A DNA stretch of 64,000 nucleotides, taken from Piscicola geometra. Its lineage: Eukaryota; Annelida; Clitellata; Hirudinida; Piscicolidae. The notes below the pieces were generated by a model. It ran no database searches, had not been told where the DNA came from, and worked only from the letters and a program-made list of their open reading frames with translations. Every line of letters starts with the position of its first letter. Position 1 is the first letter of the stretch. Both the position numbers and the translations under genes were made by a program. Positions 1 to 13,990 of this stretch are shown here, in pieces. The DNA lies in contig OX030961.1 of assembly GCA_943735955.1 (NCBI GenBank), forward strand, positions 1,292,308 to 1,356,307, read 5' to 3'.

Positions 1-124
1 CCTTCATCTCACTTTTTTCTTTGTGCAATTTTCGGTTGCGCATCTTCCTGGGAAGGGTTCTGTGGCAGTCCAAAGGAGAAGACGTGTCGTCGTCGTCTGT
101 CATCGCACTGAGTGCTCGTAAAGC

Positions 125-440
125 AGCCACTTCAGCACACACCCTCCCAACCCTGCTGCATGCCACTTCAGCACACACCCTCCCAACCCTGCTGCATGCC
201 TCTACAGCACACACCCTCCCAACCCTGCTGCACGCCTCTACAGCACACACCCTCCCAACCCTGCTGCATGCCACTTCAGCACACACCCTCCCAACCCTGC
301 TGCATGCCACTTCAGCACACACCCTCCCAACCCTGCTGCATGCCTCTACAGCACACACCCTCCCAACCCTGCTGCATGCCTCTACAGCACACACCCTCCC
401 AACCCTGCTGCATGCCTCTACAGCACACACCCTCCCAACA
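125..440. repeat. 36-bp GC-richer minisatellite
   Basis: About nine head-to-tail copies of a 36-bp unit containing CACACACCCTCCCAA, alternating between two variants (CCACTTCAG and CCTCTACAG starts). The unit is a multiple of three, so long open frames cross it in more than one frame; these look like repeat artefacts, not genes. It lies upstream of the first recognised FBXL exon and is probably intronic. Confidence 0.9.
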
Positions 441-489
441 AGATTTGCAGGAAGCTGGGTGTCTTTAGTTTCCAATGTTTCCCTTCAAT

Positions 490-916
490 AGGCAGCATTC
501 ATTGGTCAAAAAGAGTTACAAATGAACCATCTTCGAAAATAGAAAACATTCAAATGGCAACATGATCAACATGGAAGACTGAAACTGTCAGGCATCTCGC
601 CTTCCAGATGGCTTTGACACTGAGGCAGCACTTCTCCAATCTGCCAAGAACTTCTGGCGTCCCTGAGGTCGTCCCAGACTGACATGGCATCCATCCCCAG
701 AGGTCGATCTGAAGCCTTCAACATCTGAGCATCATGCACGCTGGCCACAAGAGGAATCGCAACAATTATTCATGATGCCACGTGCCAAAAGGCAGCAAGC
801 ATCCAATAATGATGATGATCATTTCTTTGACCTGTTTATCGAATCAGCATGCGCTATATCATATTATTATTATTATTTCGTATTATTAATTTATTATTAT
901 TATTATTGTCATGGAG
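490..916. other. unassigned stretch, probably FBXL intron
   Basis: No domain recognised. A 60-codon open frame on the minus strand (566-748) has no family resemblance I can name and no clear splice context. An (ATT)n microsatellite occupies about 862-906, just upstream of the first recognised FBXL exon. Confidence 0.4.
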
Positions 917-3435
<2,519 letters not shown>

Positions 3436-3449
3436 CACTGTTGTTTTTT

Positions 3450-3600
3450 TCTTGTGGTGGTCGCTGGTGTGGTTGTACTGGTTGGTGTGGCTGTTATGGT
3501 GGCTGTGGTTGTTGTGGTGGCTGTTAATGTACTGGTTGGTGTGGCTGTTATGGTGGCTGTGGCTGTTGTGGTGGCTGTGGTTGTTGCGGACTAAGTGTGG
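3450..3600. repeat. GT/GGC-rich simple repeat in the FBXL 3' UTR
   Basis: Degenerate repeats of GGTTGGTGTGGCTGTTATGG and GGTGGCTGTGG directly follow the stop codon. The Trp/Leu-rich and His/Asn-rich frames across it are artefacts. Confidence 0.8.
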
Positions 3601-3748
3601 ATTATGGGGTGGTTGCAACCACAGTGTTTGGACGTCACTTGTGTTTCTGCATGGCTTCTTCTAGTGTTGCTTGTCGTTTGTTTCAAGGATTTTTTCGAAA
3701 TTTCCATTAAGACTTTTGAGCGTTTAATTCTTAATAATTATATAAAAG

Positions 3749-3754
3749 AATAAA
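3749..3754 (+). terminator. candidate poly(A) signal for FBXL
   Basis: AATAAA about 315 bp downstream of the FBXL stop codon, in an AT-rich context. Other weaker candidates exist, so this is a positional inference. Confidence 0.4.
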
Positions 3755-3759
3755 AATAC

Positions 3760-4425
3760 TATTATTATTGGTGTTGCCGATTGTTTGATCTTGACTACTT
3801 CCTTCCGCTTATCATGTCTTATGCTGTCATATCGGAACATCAACTTCCATGACGTCTGTTCAGGCGTCTGCAGCATTAGCAACTAATCATAACAATGTTA
3901 CAGTTTTCATTATTATTTACATTATAATTATTTATTATTATTATTATTCTATTTTTATCATTATTCAATAGAACATTCAAAATTAAACGTCAACTTGAAG
4001 ATTCTTTTAGCCGAGGTAAAAGCCTTCGGTTGCTCATTTGTTTCAATGGTAGACAAAAAAAGTTCTCACAAATGTAATGAAAAAAATTCAGAATTTATTT
4101 ATAAGGTAATCCAAATTTGAAAGAAATAAAGAATCCATAAAGGATAATAAATGCAATTTTTACCCATCCTTTTGAACCAGTTACTCAAGCAAACATTTCA
4201 ACATTAAATATTTTTCACCGCCTAGAAGTTCTGTTTCAAGTCTACAAGAAATTAGAAGTTTTTTGATGAATTGCAATTTTTCACAAGCTTTCTATGGGTG
4301 TATCCAAGGGGAGCAGCTGTAAACAACAATGGGTTACCTATCAATTTTAGGAAATATACTCTTTGGGGCTGGGAGACCGGGGCAAGATAACCTAGTTAAC
4401 AATTTATGTTGTTTTGTTATTTTAT
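3760..4425. other. AT-rich intergenic stretch
   Basis: No gene or recognisable element end seen. It contains ATT-rich microsatellite sequence at about 3910-3960. Confidence 0.5.
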
Positions 4426-4429
4426 TTTT

Positions 4430-5155
4430 TTAAATAACACTTTTTTCATAAAGCATTCATTTTTGTAACAATTGTATCAACATTTTTTTAAATAATTATA
4501 TCAACATTTTTTGTAATTATTATATCAACATTTTTTGTAATAATTATATCAACATTTTTTGTAATAATTATATCAACATTTTTGTAATTATTATATTAAC
4601 ATTTTTTGGAATAAATATATCAACATTTTTTGTAATTATTATATCAACATTTTTTGTAATAATTATATCAACATTTTTTGTAATAATTATATCAACATTT
4701 TTTGTAATAATTATATCAACATTTTTGTAATTATTATATTAACATTTTTTGGAATAAATATATCAACATTTTTGTAATTATTATATCAACATTTTTTGTA
4801 ATAATTATATCAACATTTTTTGTAATTATTATATCAACATTTTTTTTACTAATTATATCAACATTTTTTGTAATAAATTTATCAACATTTTTTGTAATAA
4901 TTATATCAACATTTTTGTAATAATTATATCAACATTTTTTGTAATAAATATATCAACATTTTTTAAAATAATTATATCAACATTTTTTGTAATAACTATA
5001 TCAACATTTTTTGTAATAATTAGAACAAAATTTTTTGCAATAATTATATCAACATTTTTTTTAATAGTTATATCAACATTTTTTGTAATAATTATACCAA
5101 CATTTTTTGGAATAATTATATCAACATTTTAAAATAATTATATCAATATTTTTTG
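4430..5155. repeat. 24-bp AT-rich minisatellite
   Basis: About 28 copies of a 24-bp unit, ATTATATCAACA plus TTTTTTGTAATA, with small length variants. A higher-order duplication is visible: the same variant order (GTAATTATTATATTAAC then GGAATAAATATATC) appears at about 4580-4625 and 4720-4765. Confidence 0.93.
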
Positions 5156-5425
5156 TACAATTCTAAATTTTCATCTTGCCCCATTACGGTTAAGCTTAGA
5201 AACGATACTCATAAATTATGCAAATGAGATTAACGAGACTAAGAAAAATTTCCAATATTTATTTAGGATATGTATTCATAGCAACCACCACGGGTTTTTT
5301 AAAATTGTCAATTTAAAAAAATTAATATACATTTAATAGATTTTTATTTGCCGATTGTGAATCTGTTTTTATTTTTTCAATATTCCAATGGGTTCAAAAG
5401 TTATTCAGCTTTTAAACTCGAATAG

Positions 5426-6313
5426 ATCTTTGTTTAGCATTTGTAGAATAAACGGTTTTGGGTATAATATATTAAAATTTTAGAGTCTTAAGTCTAAATA
5501 AAAATTACATTTAATTAATTAGAATGTTTTTTGTGCGAATGTTGGTTGTTTTGAATCTGTCGGAATGGCCGCAGCAGACCAAGATGGCCGCAGGGAATCG
5601 AAGCGCTCAATGAAAAAGGATAAAGGAGAAAGCTTTCCATAGCAGCAGCAGTACCAGCGTTGGCAAAGACTTCTCCTTCACCCTCTTTCGCAGCCTCGGC
5701 ACCAGTGGCAAGACAGAAAATTGAGAAGAATGATGATTGTGTTTTGAGGAATATTGTGCTGTGGTATGAGTGTTGGTATTGTGGTGATGATTGAATTTTT
5801 TATTTATGGTGATAGTGATTTTTTGGCGGTGTATGTCATGGTGGGGTGGGTGAGGTTGGATTATTGAGGTTGATTGTGTGTTTATATATATATTTAAATA
5901 TATATATATACATATATTGGTAGTGGTCTAAAAACCGTTTTATTTAACAAATTTATTTGAAGGGCGCCTTTGTTCACTTAGTAAAGGGCGCTATACAAAT
6001 CATTAATGATTGATTGATTAGTGATTGAAGAATTGATGATTGTGTTTTATGGTTTTGAGGATGATGTGGTGATGATTGTGCTGTGGTATGAGTGTTGGTA
6101 CTGTAGTGATGATTGAATTTTTTTTGGTGGTGATAGTGATTTTTTGGCGGTGTGGGTGAGGTTGGATTATTGAGGTTGATTGTTTTTTTATATTTAAATT
6201 GATATATATATACATATATTGGTAGTGGTCTAAAAACAAATTTATTTGAAGAGCGCTTTTGTTCACTTAGTAAAGGGCGCTATACAAATCATTAGTGATT
6301 GATTGATTGATTG
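5426..6313 (+). mobile_element. SINE-like L2-tailed element, copy 1, with partial second copy
   Basis: Starts near AATAAACGGTTTTGGGTATA, passes AAGATGGCCGCAGGGAATC, CCAGTGGCAAGACAGAAAAT and GGTGGGTGAGGTTGGATT, and ends in GGGCGCTATACAAATCATTA plus (GATT)n. From about 6026 a second partial copy repeats the 3' half. Close copies lie at 10122-10720 and 37612-38195. It has no protein-coding potential. The 3' tail resembles that of the L2 LINE in this window, implying L2 machinery mobilises it (inference). Confidence 0.75.
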
Positions 6314-6394
6314 AATAAATTGAACTTTTAGGAGAATTACGTACAGCCACAGATATCCTACAAACAACAAGTAGTATAGATATGCTATCTGTAT

Positions 6395-9300
6395 TTTTTT
6401 TGGTTAGCAGCAGCCATCTTGGCCGCCGCTTTTAACCGTTTATGATTTTGTTGAATAGTTTGTTTTCGGATCCAATAATTTTGTTTTTTAAACTTCAAAC
6501 AATAATAAAAATAAACTTTATATTGTTTATTGTTTTTTGGTTTTTTAAATGTGTCGCTTGCCAAAGTTGGCTGTCGGAATTCAAATCTCCAACCGTTACT
6601 CTAAGGTTTTCTTTAAATTTCGTTTCTACAACCTAATTATTTTATATGTACACTAGGGATTTTTTATTAAGTTTGTCTTCAACATCAGTGAAACCGACTT
6701 GGTCTACCAAACGTAGGATTTTCTACCATAATTTAACTAATGATAATTTTAGAAAATCTCATAATGTTAATATTTTGCATAATAATATTGAAAATAATTT
6801 CACAATAACTCTCGACTTAATCATAAATCTAAAAATATTAAAAAACCTAAAAAACCTAAAAATAACTATAATAGATTTAAATATGATACCAATATAATTC
6901 CAAATAAAAATAATAATTTAATTAATATTAGGTCTATTAATAATAAATCCTCAATTATATATAACTTGATAAATCATTCTAAATATGATATTTTAGGCCT
7001 AACAGAAACTTGGCATGAGTCCTCTGACTCTCCAAGCCTTCTTTCAGCCATTCCTCCAGGTTATACTTTTTTAGATGCATGCAGACCTCCACTATTTCCA
7101 CTCTCTCATAAGCATTCCTCTTATGGTGGTCTCTGCTTGGTATATAAAAATTCACTTTCTGCTTCCTTTGATACTTCTTTTAAAAGTAACTCCTTTGAAA
7201 CCCTAATATGTAGCTTCAAATTTCTCAAATTCATTATTATTCTCATATATCGTCCTCCTAGTGGCTCAATCTCTAAATTTATTGATGAGTTCTCTAACCT
7301 AACTGAATATGTCTTTTCCCTATCTACTCCTTTCTTCATCCTAGGTGACTTTAATCTTCATTATAATAAACCCACTGATACCTATGTTTCCAAATTCATC
7401 CAGATACTCAATACTTTCAACTTAACACAACATATATCTACTCAAACCCATTAATCTGGAAATACTATTGATTTTTTAATAACTTCTTCACTTTCTAAAA
7501 TATCTGATATATCTACCACCAAATTTCACTCTTCTGATCACTATCTAATTAACTTCAAATATAATCTGAATAATAACCTTAATAATACTACTATCAAAAC
7601 GTATAGCAGAAACTGGAAAAAATTTAATAAGGACAAATTTACTCTACTTTTTAAATATTTTAGTTTTAATGGTTTCACTGATGTTGATGAGTTTCTTACA
7701 TATTTTAATGATTCTATTTCTTCAATTCTTGATATCATTTTACCTTTAAAATTGCGCTCATGTCGTCTGCTGTCGAAACGGTCTCCGTGGTTCGACAGTG
7801 AATGCGCGACTCTGAAACGGGTGGCACGTAGACATGAGCGTAAGTTTAGGACTCATAGTTCTTCCTTTAATTATAACCTTTACTTGTCTTCTCTTAACCA
7901 ATACAAATCTATATTATTCTCTAAGCACTGTAATTATTTTAGAATTTCTATAGTCAACGCTTCTTCTTCAAAGAATCGTTGGCAGTCACTTTCTAAATTA
8001 TTAAATAAAAACCTTCCACCTCCTTCATCTTTCTCTTCTCAAGATTATCATAATTACATAGCAAGTAAAGTAGAAACAATAAGGTCTAATTTTAACACTA
8101 ATACCTCTATTCCTAGCCCTAATAATTATATTAACAATAGTGAATTCAGTTTTGTCAGTTTTTCTTCAATTTCTCTACCTGACCTGTCTTTAATTATTAA
8201 TTCCATTTCTACATCTACCTGTTCTCTTGACATAATTCCAACTTATTTGATTAAAGAATTGTCTGATATTTTTTACCCTATAATTCTTTTCATTGTTAAT
8301 CTGTCTCTCTCTACATCTAAATTTCCGACTTTATATAAAGCTGCTGTTATCATACCTACTTTAAAAAATAATTCATTAGACCCTACTCAAATTTCTAACT
8401 ATAGACCTATTTCCAATCTAACATTCATATCTAAAATAATAGAAAAGGTAGTCTATCAACAAATCTATTCATATTTAAATGTTAACTCCCTTATACCTTA
8501 TTCACAATCTGGTTTTCGTTTAGGTCATAACTGTGAATCATCCCTCTTAAAACTCTATAATGATCTTATTTACGCCTTTGATAACAAAAAATTTTCTGTA
8601 CTTGTTTGTTTAGATTATTCGGCCGCTTTTGACACTGTAGACCACTCTTTATTACTACTATTACTAAAAAATAAGTTCAATATTAAGGATTCTTCGTTTT
8701 TATGGATTAAGTCATATTTATCTAATAGATCTGTTTATGTTTCTTTAAATCACTGTACCTCTACCCCATCTACTTACTCATATGGTGTTCCTCAAGGTTC
8801 TATTCTTGGTCCTTTGTTCTTTATTCTATACGTCTCTGAATTATCTTCTATCATTTCCTCTCATTCTCTCAACTCCCTATCCTATGCTGACGATTCGCAG
8901 TTATATGTCAGCTTCGATACATCATCATATAATACTGTTATGTCGTCTATATCTTCATGTCTATTATCTATTGAAAACTGGTCTAGCTCAATGTCTTTAA
9001 AATTAAATCCACTAAAGTTTGAACTTATATTTTTTGATAAAAATGGTAAACTAATTAATGGCCCATGTAATTTCGCCACTCATACTATTGTTCCATCTAA
9101 TCATATTCGTAGCTTAGGATTTATTTTCGATTCAAAATTAACCTTATCAAACCAAATTCTATCAGTCACTAAATCTTGCTATTTTCATCTCAGACGTATC
9201 AGACAATTATTACCTTACTTAGATGACCCTTCTTTAAAGATGTTAGTCTCTGCACTTGTTTTATCTCGAATTGACTATTGTAACTCACTCTACTATAATT

Positions 9301-9772
9301 TACCTGAAACTACTTTAAAACCATTAAATAAAGTATTTAATTATGCTGCTAGAGTCGTTAGCCGTACTCCTATTTATCACCACATTACACCCTCTCTCAT
9401 CTTATTACATTGGCTCCCCATCAAATTTAGGATTATATTTAAAATCTGTGTTTTTATGTTTAAATTAAAAAACTCCCCAGTATCCCCAATATACCTCAAA
9501 TCATTAATAACTCACCCTCATAGAAGTCATTTAAGATCATCCACTCAAAATCATTATTTCATCCCTTCCATTAATAACTCTTTTGCTAAACGTTCTTTCC
9601 ATTATGCAGGTCCATATATTTGGAACTCATTACCTCCTTATTTAACTACGTCTAAATCATTATTTACTTTTCGTAAGGATCTGAAGACATATCTGTTCGA
9701 CAAATTTATTTACGAGCGCTCTTGAATTTGAAGAAAGAGCGCTATAGAAATCTATTTGATTGATTGATTGAT
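6395..9772 (+). mobile_element. nearly full-length L2/CR1-group LINE
   Basis: Begins with a 5' UTR (GGTTAGCAGCAGCCATCTTG), carries endonuclease and reverse transcriptase in one frame, and ends GAGCGCTATAGAAATC plus (TGAT)n. The same 5' UTR start recurs at 32687. The microsatellite tail and the hairpin-forming GAGCGCTC...AGAGCGCT end are typical of L2-type LINEs. An ORF1 could not be recognised in 6430-6890, where only short frames occur. Confidence 0.88.
6888..9725 (+). pseudogene. L2 ORF2: AP endonuclease + reverse transcriptase, one in-frame stop
   Basis: One frame is open from 6888 to 9725 except for a TAA at 7452-7454. N-terminal APE domain: LNIRSINNK-like start, GLTETWH, IIILIYRPPSG and FFILGDFNLHY. 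RT domain: ISNYRPISNLTFISKIIEK, QSGFRLGHNCESSLL, LDYSAAFDTVDH, GVPQGSILGPLFF and the catalytic LSYADDSQLY at about 8875. The C-terminus has RIDYCNSLYYNLPE and GPYIWNSLPPYLTTSKSL, characteristic of the L2/CR1/Rex group. Retrotransposition by target-primed reverse transcription is the family's known role. Apart from the stop it looks intact, so this is a recently active copy. Confidence 0.9.
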
Positions 9773-10121
9773 TGTATTAATCACCAATGCAAGAGACGGT
9801 TGTTCAAATTGTCCAACATAGAAAGAAAATTATACCGTGACTTTGTTTATTTCTGTATCAAAACTAGCGATATATGATATTCTAATTGTATAATATTAAA
9901 TATTTTTATTATACTTACCAGTTGTTAAAAAAACACTTATGGTTTATATTTTAATTGTTGGATTGAGTTTTATTTCTTGAAATTGGTAACCGAACATTTC
10001 AGTCACAGTCTCTCAGTTAATCGTTTCCAGTTTTGAACAACAACAATACACTGTCGAACTTCAAAAGACGGTGACCAGAGATTTTTTAATAGATATTCTA
10101 AGATATTCAATCTTAGTTGAT

Positions 10122-10720
10122 AAATTTGTAGAATAAACGGTTTTGGGTATAATATATTAAAATTTTAGAATCTTAAGTCTAAATAAAAACTAAATTTAAT
10201 TAATTAGAATGTTTTTAGTGCGAATGTTGGTTGTTTGGAATCTGTCAAGGAATGGCCGCAGCAGACCAAGATGGCCACAGGGAATCAAGTAAGCTGCGAT
10301 ATAAAGGAGAACTCCTTCCATAGCAGCAACAGTTCCAGTGCTGGCAAGGACTTCTCCTTAACCCTCTATCGCAGCCTCGGCACCAGTGGCAAGACAGAAA
10401 ATTGAGAAGAATGATGATTGTGTTTTATGGTTTTGAGGATGATGTGGTGATGATTGTGCTGTGGTATGAGTGTTGGTACTGTAGTAATGATTGAATTATT
10501 TAAAAAAAAATTTTTGGTGGTGATAGTGATTTTTTGGCGGTGATTGTCATGGTGGTGTGGGTGAGGTTGGATTATTGAGGTTGGTTGTTTGTTTTTTATA
10601 CTTAAATTAATAAATATACATATATTGATAGTGGTATAGAAACCTTTTTATTTAACAAATTTATTTGAAGAGCGCTTTTGTTCACTTAGTAAAGGGCGCT
10701 ATACAAATCATTAGTGAGTG
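10122..10720 (+). mobile_element. SINE-like L2-tailed element, copy 2
   Basis: Same organisation as copy 1: GAATAAACGGTTTTGGGTAT start, AGATGGCCACAGGGAATC, CAGCCTCGGCACCAGTGGC, GGCGGTGATTGTCATGG, then GAGCGCTTTTGTTCACTTAG and GGGCGCTATACAAATCATTA. The terminal (GATT)n tail is reduced to a few bases. Confidence 0.75.
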
Positions 10721-10724
10721 AAGC

Positions 10725-11037
10725 CCTCCAAGAGCCTCTCTTGTTGGGAACTAGGGAGGACTTAGTTTCATTAGTTACTTTTTTCATGTTCATCATTATG
10801 TTTTAAATAAAATTTATTCAGAGTCTATTTTTCATTTTTTCTATTTTATTCAATAAAATAAATAATTTTCATACATTTTAAATATGAAAAAATATTTGTA
10901 ATATTTAGCATAAATTTTAAAAAACATTTAAATTTTTTATTTATTAGGAATAATTAGACTATTTAACCAATGTTGAACCATGTTCGCATTTGCCATCTAC
11001 AAGTTTTCACTACGTATCTATATATACTATATCTATG
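10725..11037. other. AT-rich right part of the hAT-like element
   Basis: No gene seen. It ends with ATATACTATATCTATG, the right terminus of the element at 6348-11037. Confidence 0.5.
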
Positions 11038-11971
11038 CGTACAGCGCTGTTGGCGTGAATAAATATGCGTTTCATGGACCAGGCTTTAAGAGTCTAACTT
11101 TTTCACTATAGTTTTTCAATATCTCTCATATATTGATGAAACTTTTTTTATGAATTAAAAATTCAAATTAAAAAATTAAATTAAAAGCTTATTTTGACAA
11201 CTTAAATAACTTATTAAGTAACTTAATAGTGCTTTTGGGTCTCGTTCATGACGCCAGCATGATCAATTTGAATGATTTCAATGTTTTTTATCCTATTTAA
11301 GATATTAAAAACATTTTTGGCATTTTATTTTTACATGAAAAAAGGGAAAAAACAAGAAAAAAAATCGTATGAAATCCTAATCCGAAACCCTTTCCGAGTC
11401 TAAAGTTTAGAGGCATTTAGAGAGTCAAAAGCGTCAGAAAATCATTTCAAAGTGTACTTTCCAATTTTGATTTACAATTTTAATTATCATATTTTTTAAT
11501 TCATGTTTTTATATGCTTTATTTGAATGTGAATTAAATTAGGAGACAAAATGGCGTGTAGCGAGCTTTTACGCATGCACTTTTAGTTATCTAGAAAGAAC
11601 TTAAAACTCCCAAATGACAGGCGATACTGCGTACTGTGGTCTTGAGGGCTCAAAAATAGGTTTAACTCAATGATTTTAGTATAATTTTGAAGAAAATGAA
11701 ATTTGTTTTCAAAATATAATTCAATCTTTTGAAATATGTTGCTGATTTTAGAGAGTTTTAATAAAAACCTTTCACTTCTCTCTAAAAACATTATAATTTA
11801 TTCCCTGCTCATCAAATTTAATGTCTTTTGACATATTTTATAGAACTTTTGAAGAAGTTTTCAAAAATGTTTACTTTCTTTTTATACTCTCTTTTTTGAG
11901 AGAGCAACTTGAAAAACTTTAAAATGTGATGGTGCCCAAACTGTGGATAACATTTGCGCACCTGGTTTAAC

Positions 11972-12290
11972 TACAATGGCTGCTCAAAATTGTTTCATAA
12001 TTGAAACTTTGTGTTATTTACTAAATAATTTAAACAGTTTAAATAATGAAACATTTTTATCTAATACTGCTGATTTTTTTACAACCCAAGAAACAACTTT
12101 ATCAAAAAAGTTGCTAAACACCGAATTCAAAAGTCTTAATATTGATAAAATTAAATTCGATGAACATGGCAACACTAAAAAAGATAAACTCATGGAGTGT
12201 TGTTGTACATCCGTGACAAATTTGGACTTAATCGTATGCCAACATACGTCAGTGCCAATCTCAATAGGATACCGGTTAGTACGAATTGCA
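11972..12290 (+). pseudogene. LINE ORF1, N-terminal fragment
   Basis: Reads MAAQNCFIIETLCYLLNNLN followed by a D/E/K/T-rich stretch and CCCTSVTNLDLIVCQH. The opening resembles the short helical N-terminus of CR1-like ORF1 proteins. The frame is cut at 12282 by the long-TIR element and resumes at 17321, where removal of the insert rejoins ...ISIGYRLVR to NLNCESIYQKTEQLF. Confidence 0.6.
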
Positions 12291-12429
12291 GTCGATTCAC
12301 CCCTTAACCGATTCACCCCATAACCGATTCATTCCATTACCGATTCACCCCATAACCGATTCATTCCATTACCGATTCACCCCATAACCGATTCACCCCT
12401 CAACCGATTCACCCCTTAAAATAGCTAAA

Positions 12430-12770
12430 AACGGACTTATTTTTTTAAATAAAAATGTTAATATAAAATAAAATTTTGAATATAAAATAAAATTTTAAAT
12501 ATAAAATAAAAGTTTAAATACAAAATAAAAGTTAAAATATAAAAGAAAATTTTAAATATAAGATAAAATTTTAAATATAAATAAAATTTTTAATATAAAT
12601 AAAATTTTAAATATAAAATAATATTTTAAATATAAAATAATATTTTAAATATAAAATAAAATTTTAAATATAAAATAAAATTTTAAATATAAAATAAAAT
12701 TTTAAATGTAAAATAAAATTTTAAATATAAAAGAATTTATTAAATTTAAAATACTTTATTTAAACAAAAT
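12430..12770. repeat. 19-bp AT minisatellite
   Basis: About 17 copies of a unit reading AAATATAAAATAAAATTTT with single-base variants, directly inside the left terminal repeat of the long-TIR element. The equivalent position in copy 2 (50180-50400) has a similar repeat. Confidence 0.88.
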
Positions 12771-12877
12771 AAAATATAAAATAATTTATTAAATTTAAAA
12801 TACTTTATTTAAACAAAAAATAAAATATTAAATAAAAAATAAATTAATTAACACAAAATAACTTAATAAATACAAAG

Positions 12878-12962
12878 CACTCTTTTCAACCAATTTATTT
12901 TAGGGTTGTATTTTATGACAGCCTTTGGACAAAATAAACCTTAAGGAATGATTTTTTTGAGA
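12878..12962. repeat. core block, duplicated at 14012-14104
   Basis: The block GCACTCTTTTCAACCAATT...TTTTGACAAAATAAACC-like sequence, with GGGTTGTATTTTATGACAGC, occurs here and at 14012-14104 in the same orientation, bracketing the 20-bp minisatellite. Copy 2 of the element carries it once, inverted, at 50080-50175. Confidence 0.8.
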
Positions 12963-12969
12963 GTTAATT

Positions 12970-13990
12970 AAATAAAAAATAAATTATTAAATTAAAAATA
13001 ATTTTTTTAATTAAAAATAAATTAAAAATAAATTATTAAATTAAAAATAAATTATTAAATTAAAAATAAATTATTAAATTAAAAATAAATTATTAAATTA
13101 AAAATAAATTATTAAATTAAAAATAATTTGTTTAATTAAAAATAAATTAAAAATAAATTTTTAAATTAAAAATAAATTTAAAATGAATTATTAAATTAAA
13201 AATAAATTTTTAAATAAAAAATAAATTTTTAAATAAAAAATAAATTTTTAAATAAAAAATAAATTTTTAAATAAAAAATAAATTTTTAAATAAAAAATAA
13301 ATTTTTAAATAAAAAATAAATTTTTAAATAAAAAATAAATTTTTAAATAAAAAATAAATTTTTAAATAAAAAATAAATTTTTAAATAAAAAATAAATTTT
13401 TAAATAAAAAATAAATTTTTAAATAAAAAATAAATTTTTAAATAAAAAATAAATTTTTAAATAAAAAATAAATTTTTAAATAAAAAATAAATTTTTAAAT
13501 AAAAAATAAATTTTTAAATAAAAAATAAATTTTTAAATAAAAAATAAATTTTTAAATAAAAAATAAATTTTTAAATAAAAAATAAATTTTTAAATAAAAA
13601 ATAAATTTTTAAATAAAAAATAAATTTTTAAATAAAAAATAAATTTTTAAATAAAAAATAAATTTTTAAATAAAAAATAAATTTTTAAATAAAAAATAAA
13701 TTTTTAAATAAAAAATAAATTTTTAAATAAAAAATAAATTTTTAAATAAAAAATAAATTTTTAAATAAAAAATAAATTTTTAAATAAAAAATAAATTTTT
13801 AAATAAAAAATAAATTTTTAAATAAAAAATAAATTTTTAAATAAAAAATAAATTTTTAAATAAAAAATAAATTTTTAACTAAAAAATAAATTTTTAAATA
13901 AAAAATAAATTTTTAAATAAAAAATAAATTTTTAAACAAAAAATAAATTTTTAAATAAAAAATAAATTTTTAAATAAAAAATAAATTATT
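12970..13990. repeat. 20-bp AT minisatellite
   Basis: From 13190 on, about 40 nearly identical copies of a 20-bp unit (TAAATAAAAAATAAATTTTT). The stretch 12970-13190 is a more variable forerunner (TTATTAAATTAAAAATAAA). The core block flanks it on both sides. Confidence 0.95.

Larger units (their letters stand above)
6348..11037. mobile_element. hAT-like element carrying the full-length L2
   Basis: The sequence CGTACAGC occurs at 6340-6347 and 11038-11045 and is single in the related copy near 59090, so it is an 8-bp target duplication. Terminal repeats are short and imperfect: CACAGATATCCTA on the left and CATAGATATAGTA from the right end. The original element without its inserts was short and non-coding; most of its present length is the L2 LINE and an SINE-like copy. 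Confidence 0.65.
5279..11950. mobile_element. TAGCAACC-ended DNA transposon, left part, broken by nested insertions
   Basis: Begins TAGCAACCACCACGG at 5279. The segments 5279-5425, 6314-6347 and 11046-11950 together match, inverted, the ends of the complete copy at 54524-59272. Gaps are explained by an SINE-like insertion (5426-6313, with GAATA at both sides) and a hAT-like insertion (6348-11037, 8-bp duplication). Its right end is lost where a CR1-like LINE begins at about 11955. No transposase frame was seen, so it is a non-autonomous element. Confidence 0.75.

Noticed and set aside
21..491. 156- and 118-codon frames at the window start
   Set aside because: The 36-bp minisatellite is a multiple of three and open in several frames; no protein family resemblance.
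566..748. 60-codon minus-strand frame upstream of FBXL
   Set aside because: Length is within chance expectation, no family recognised, and it lies in a presumed intron.
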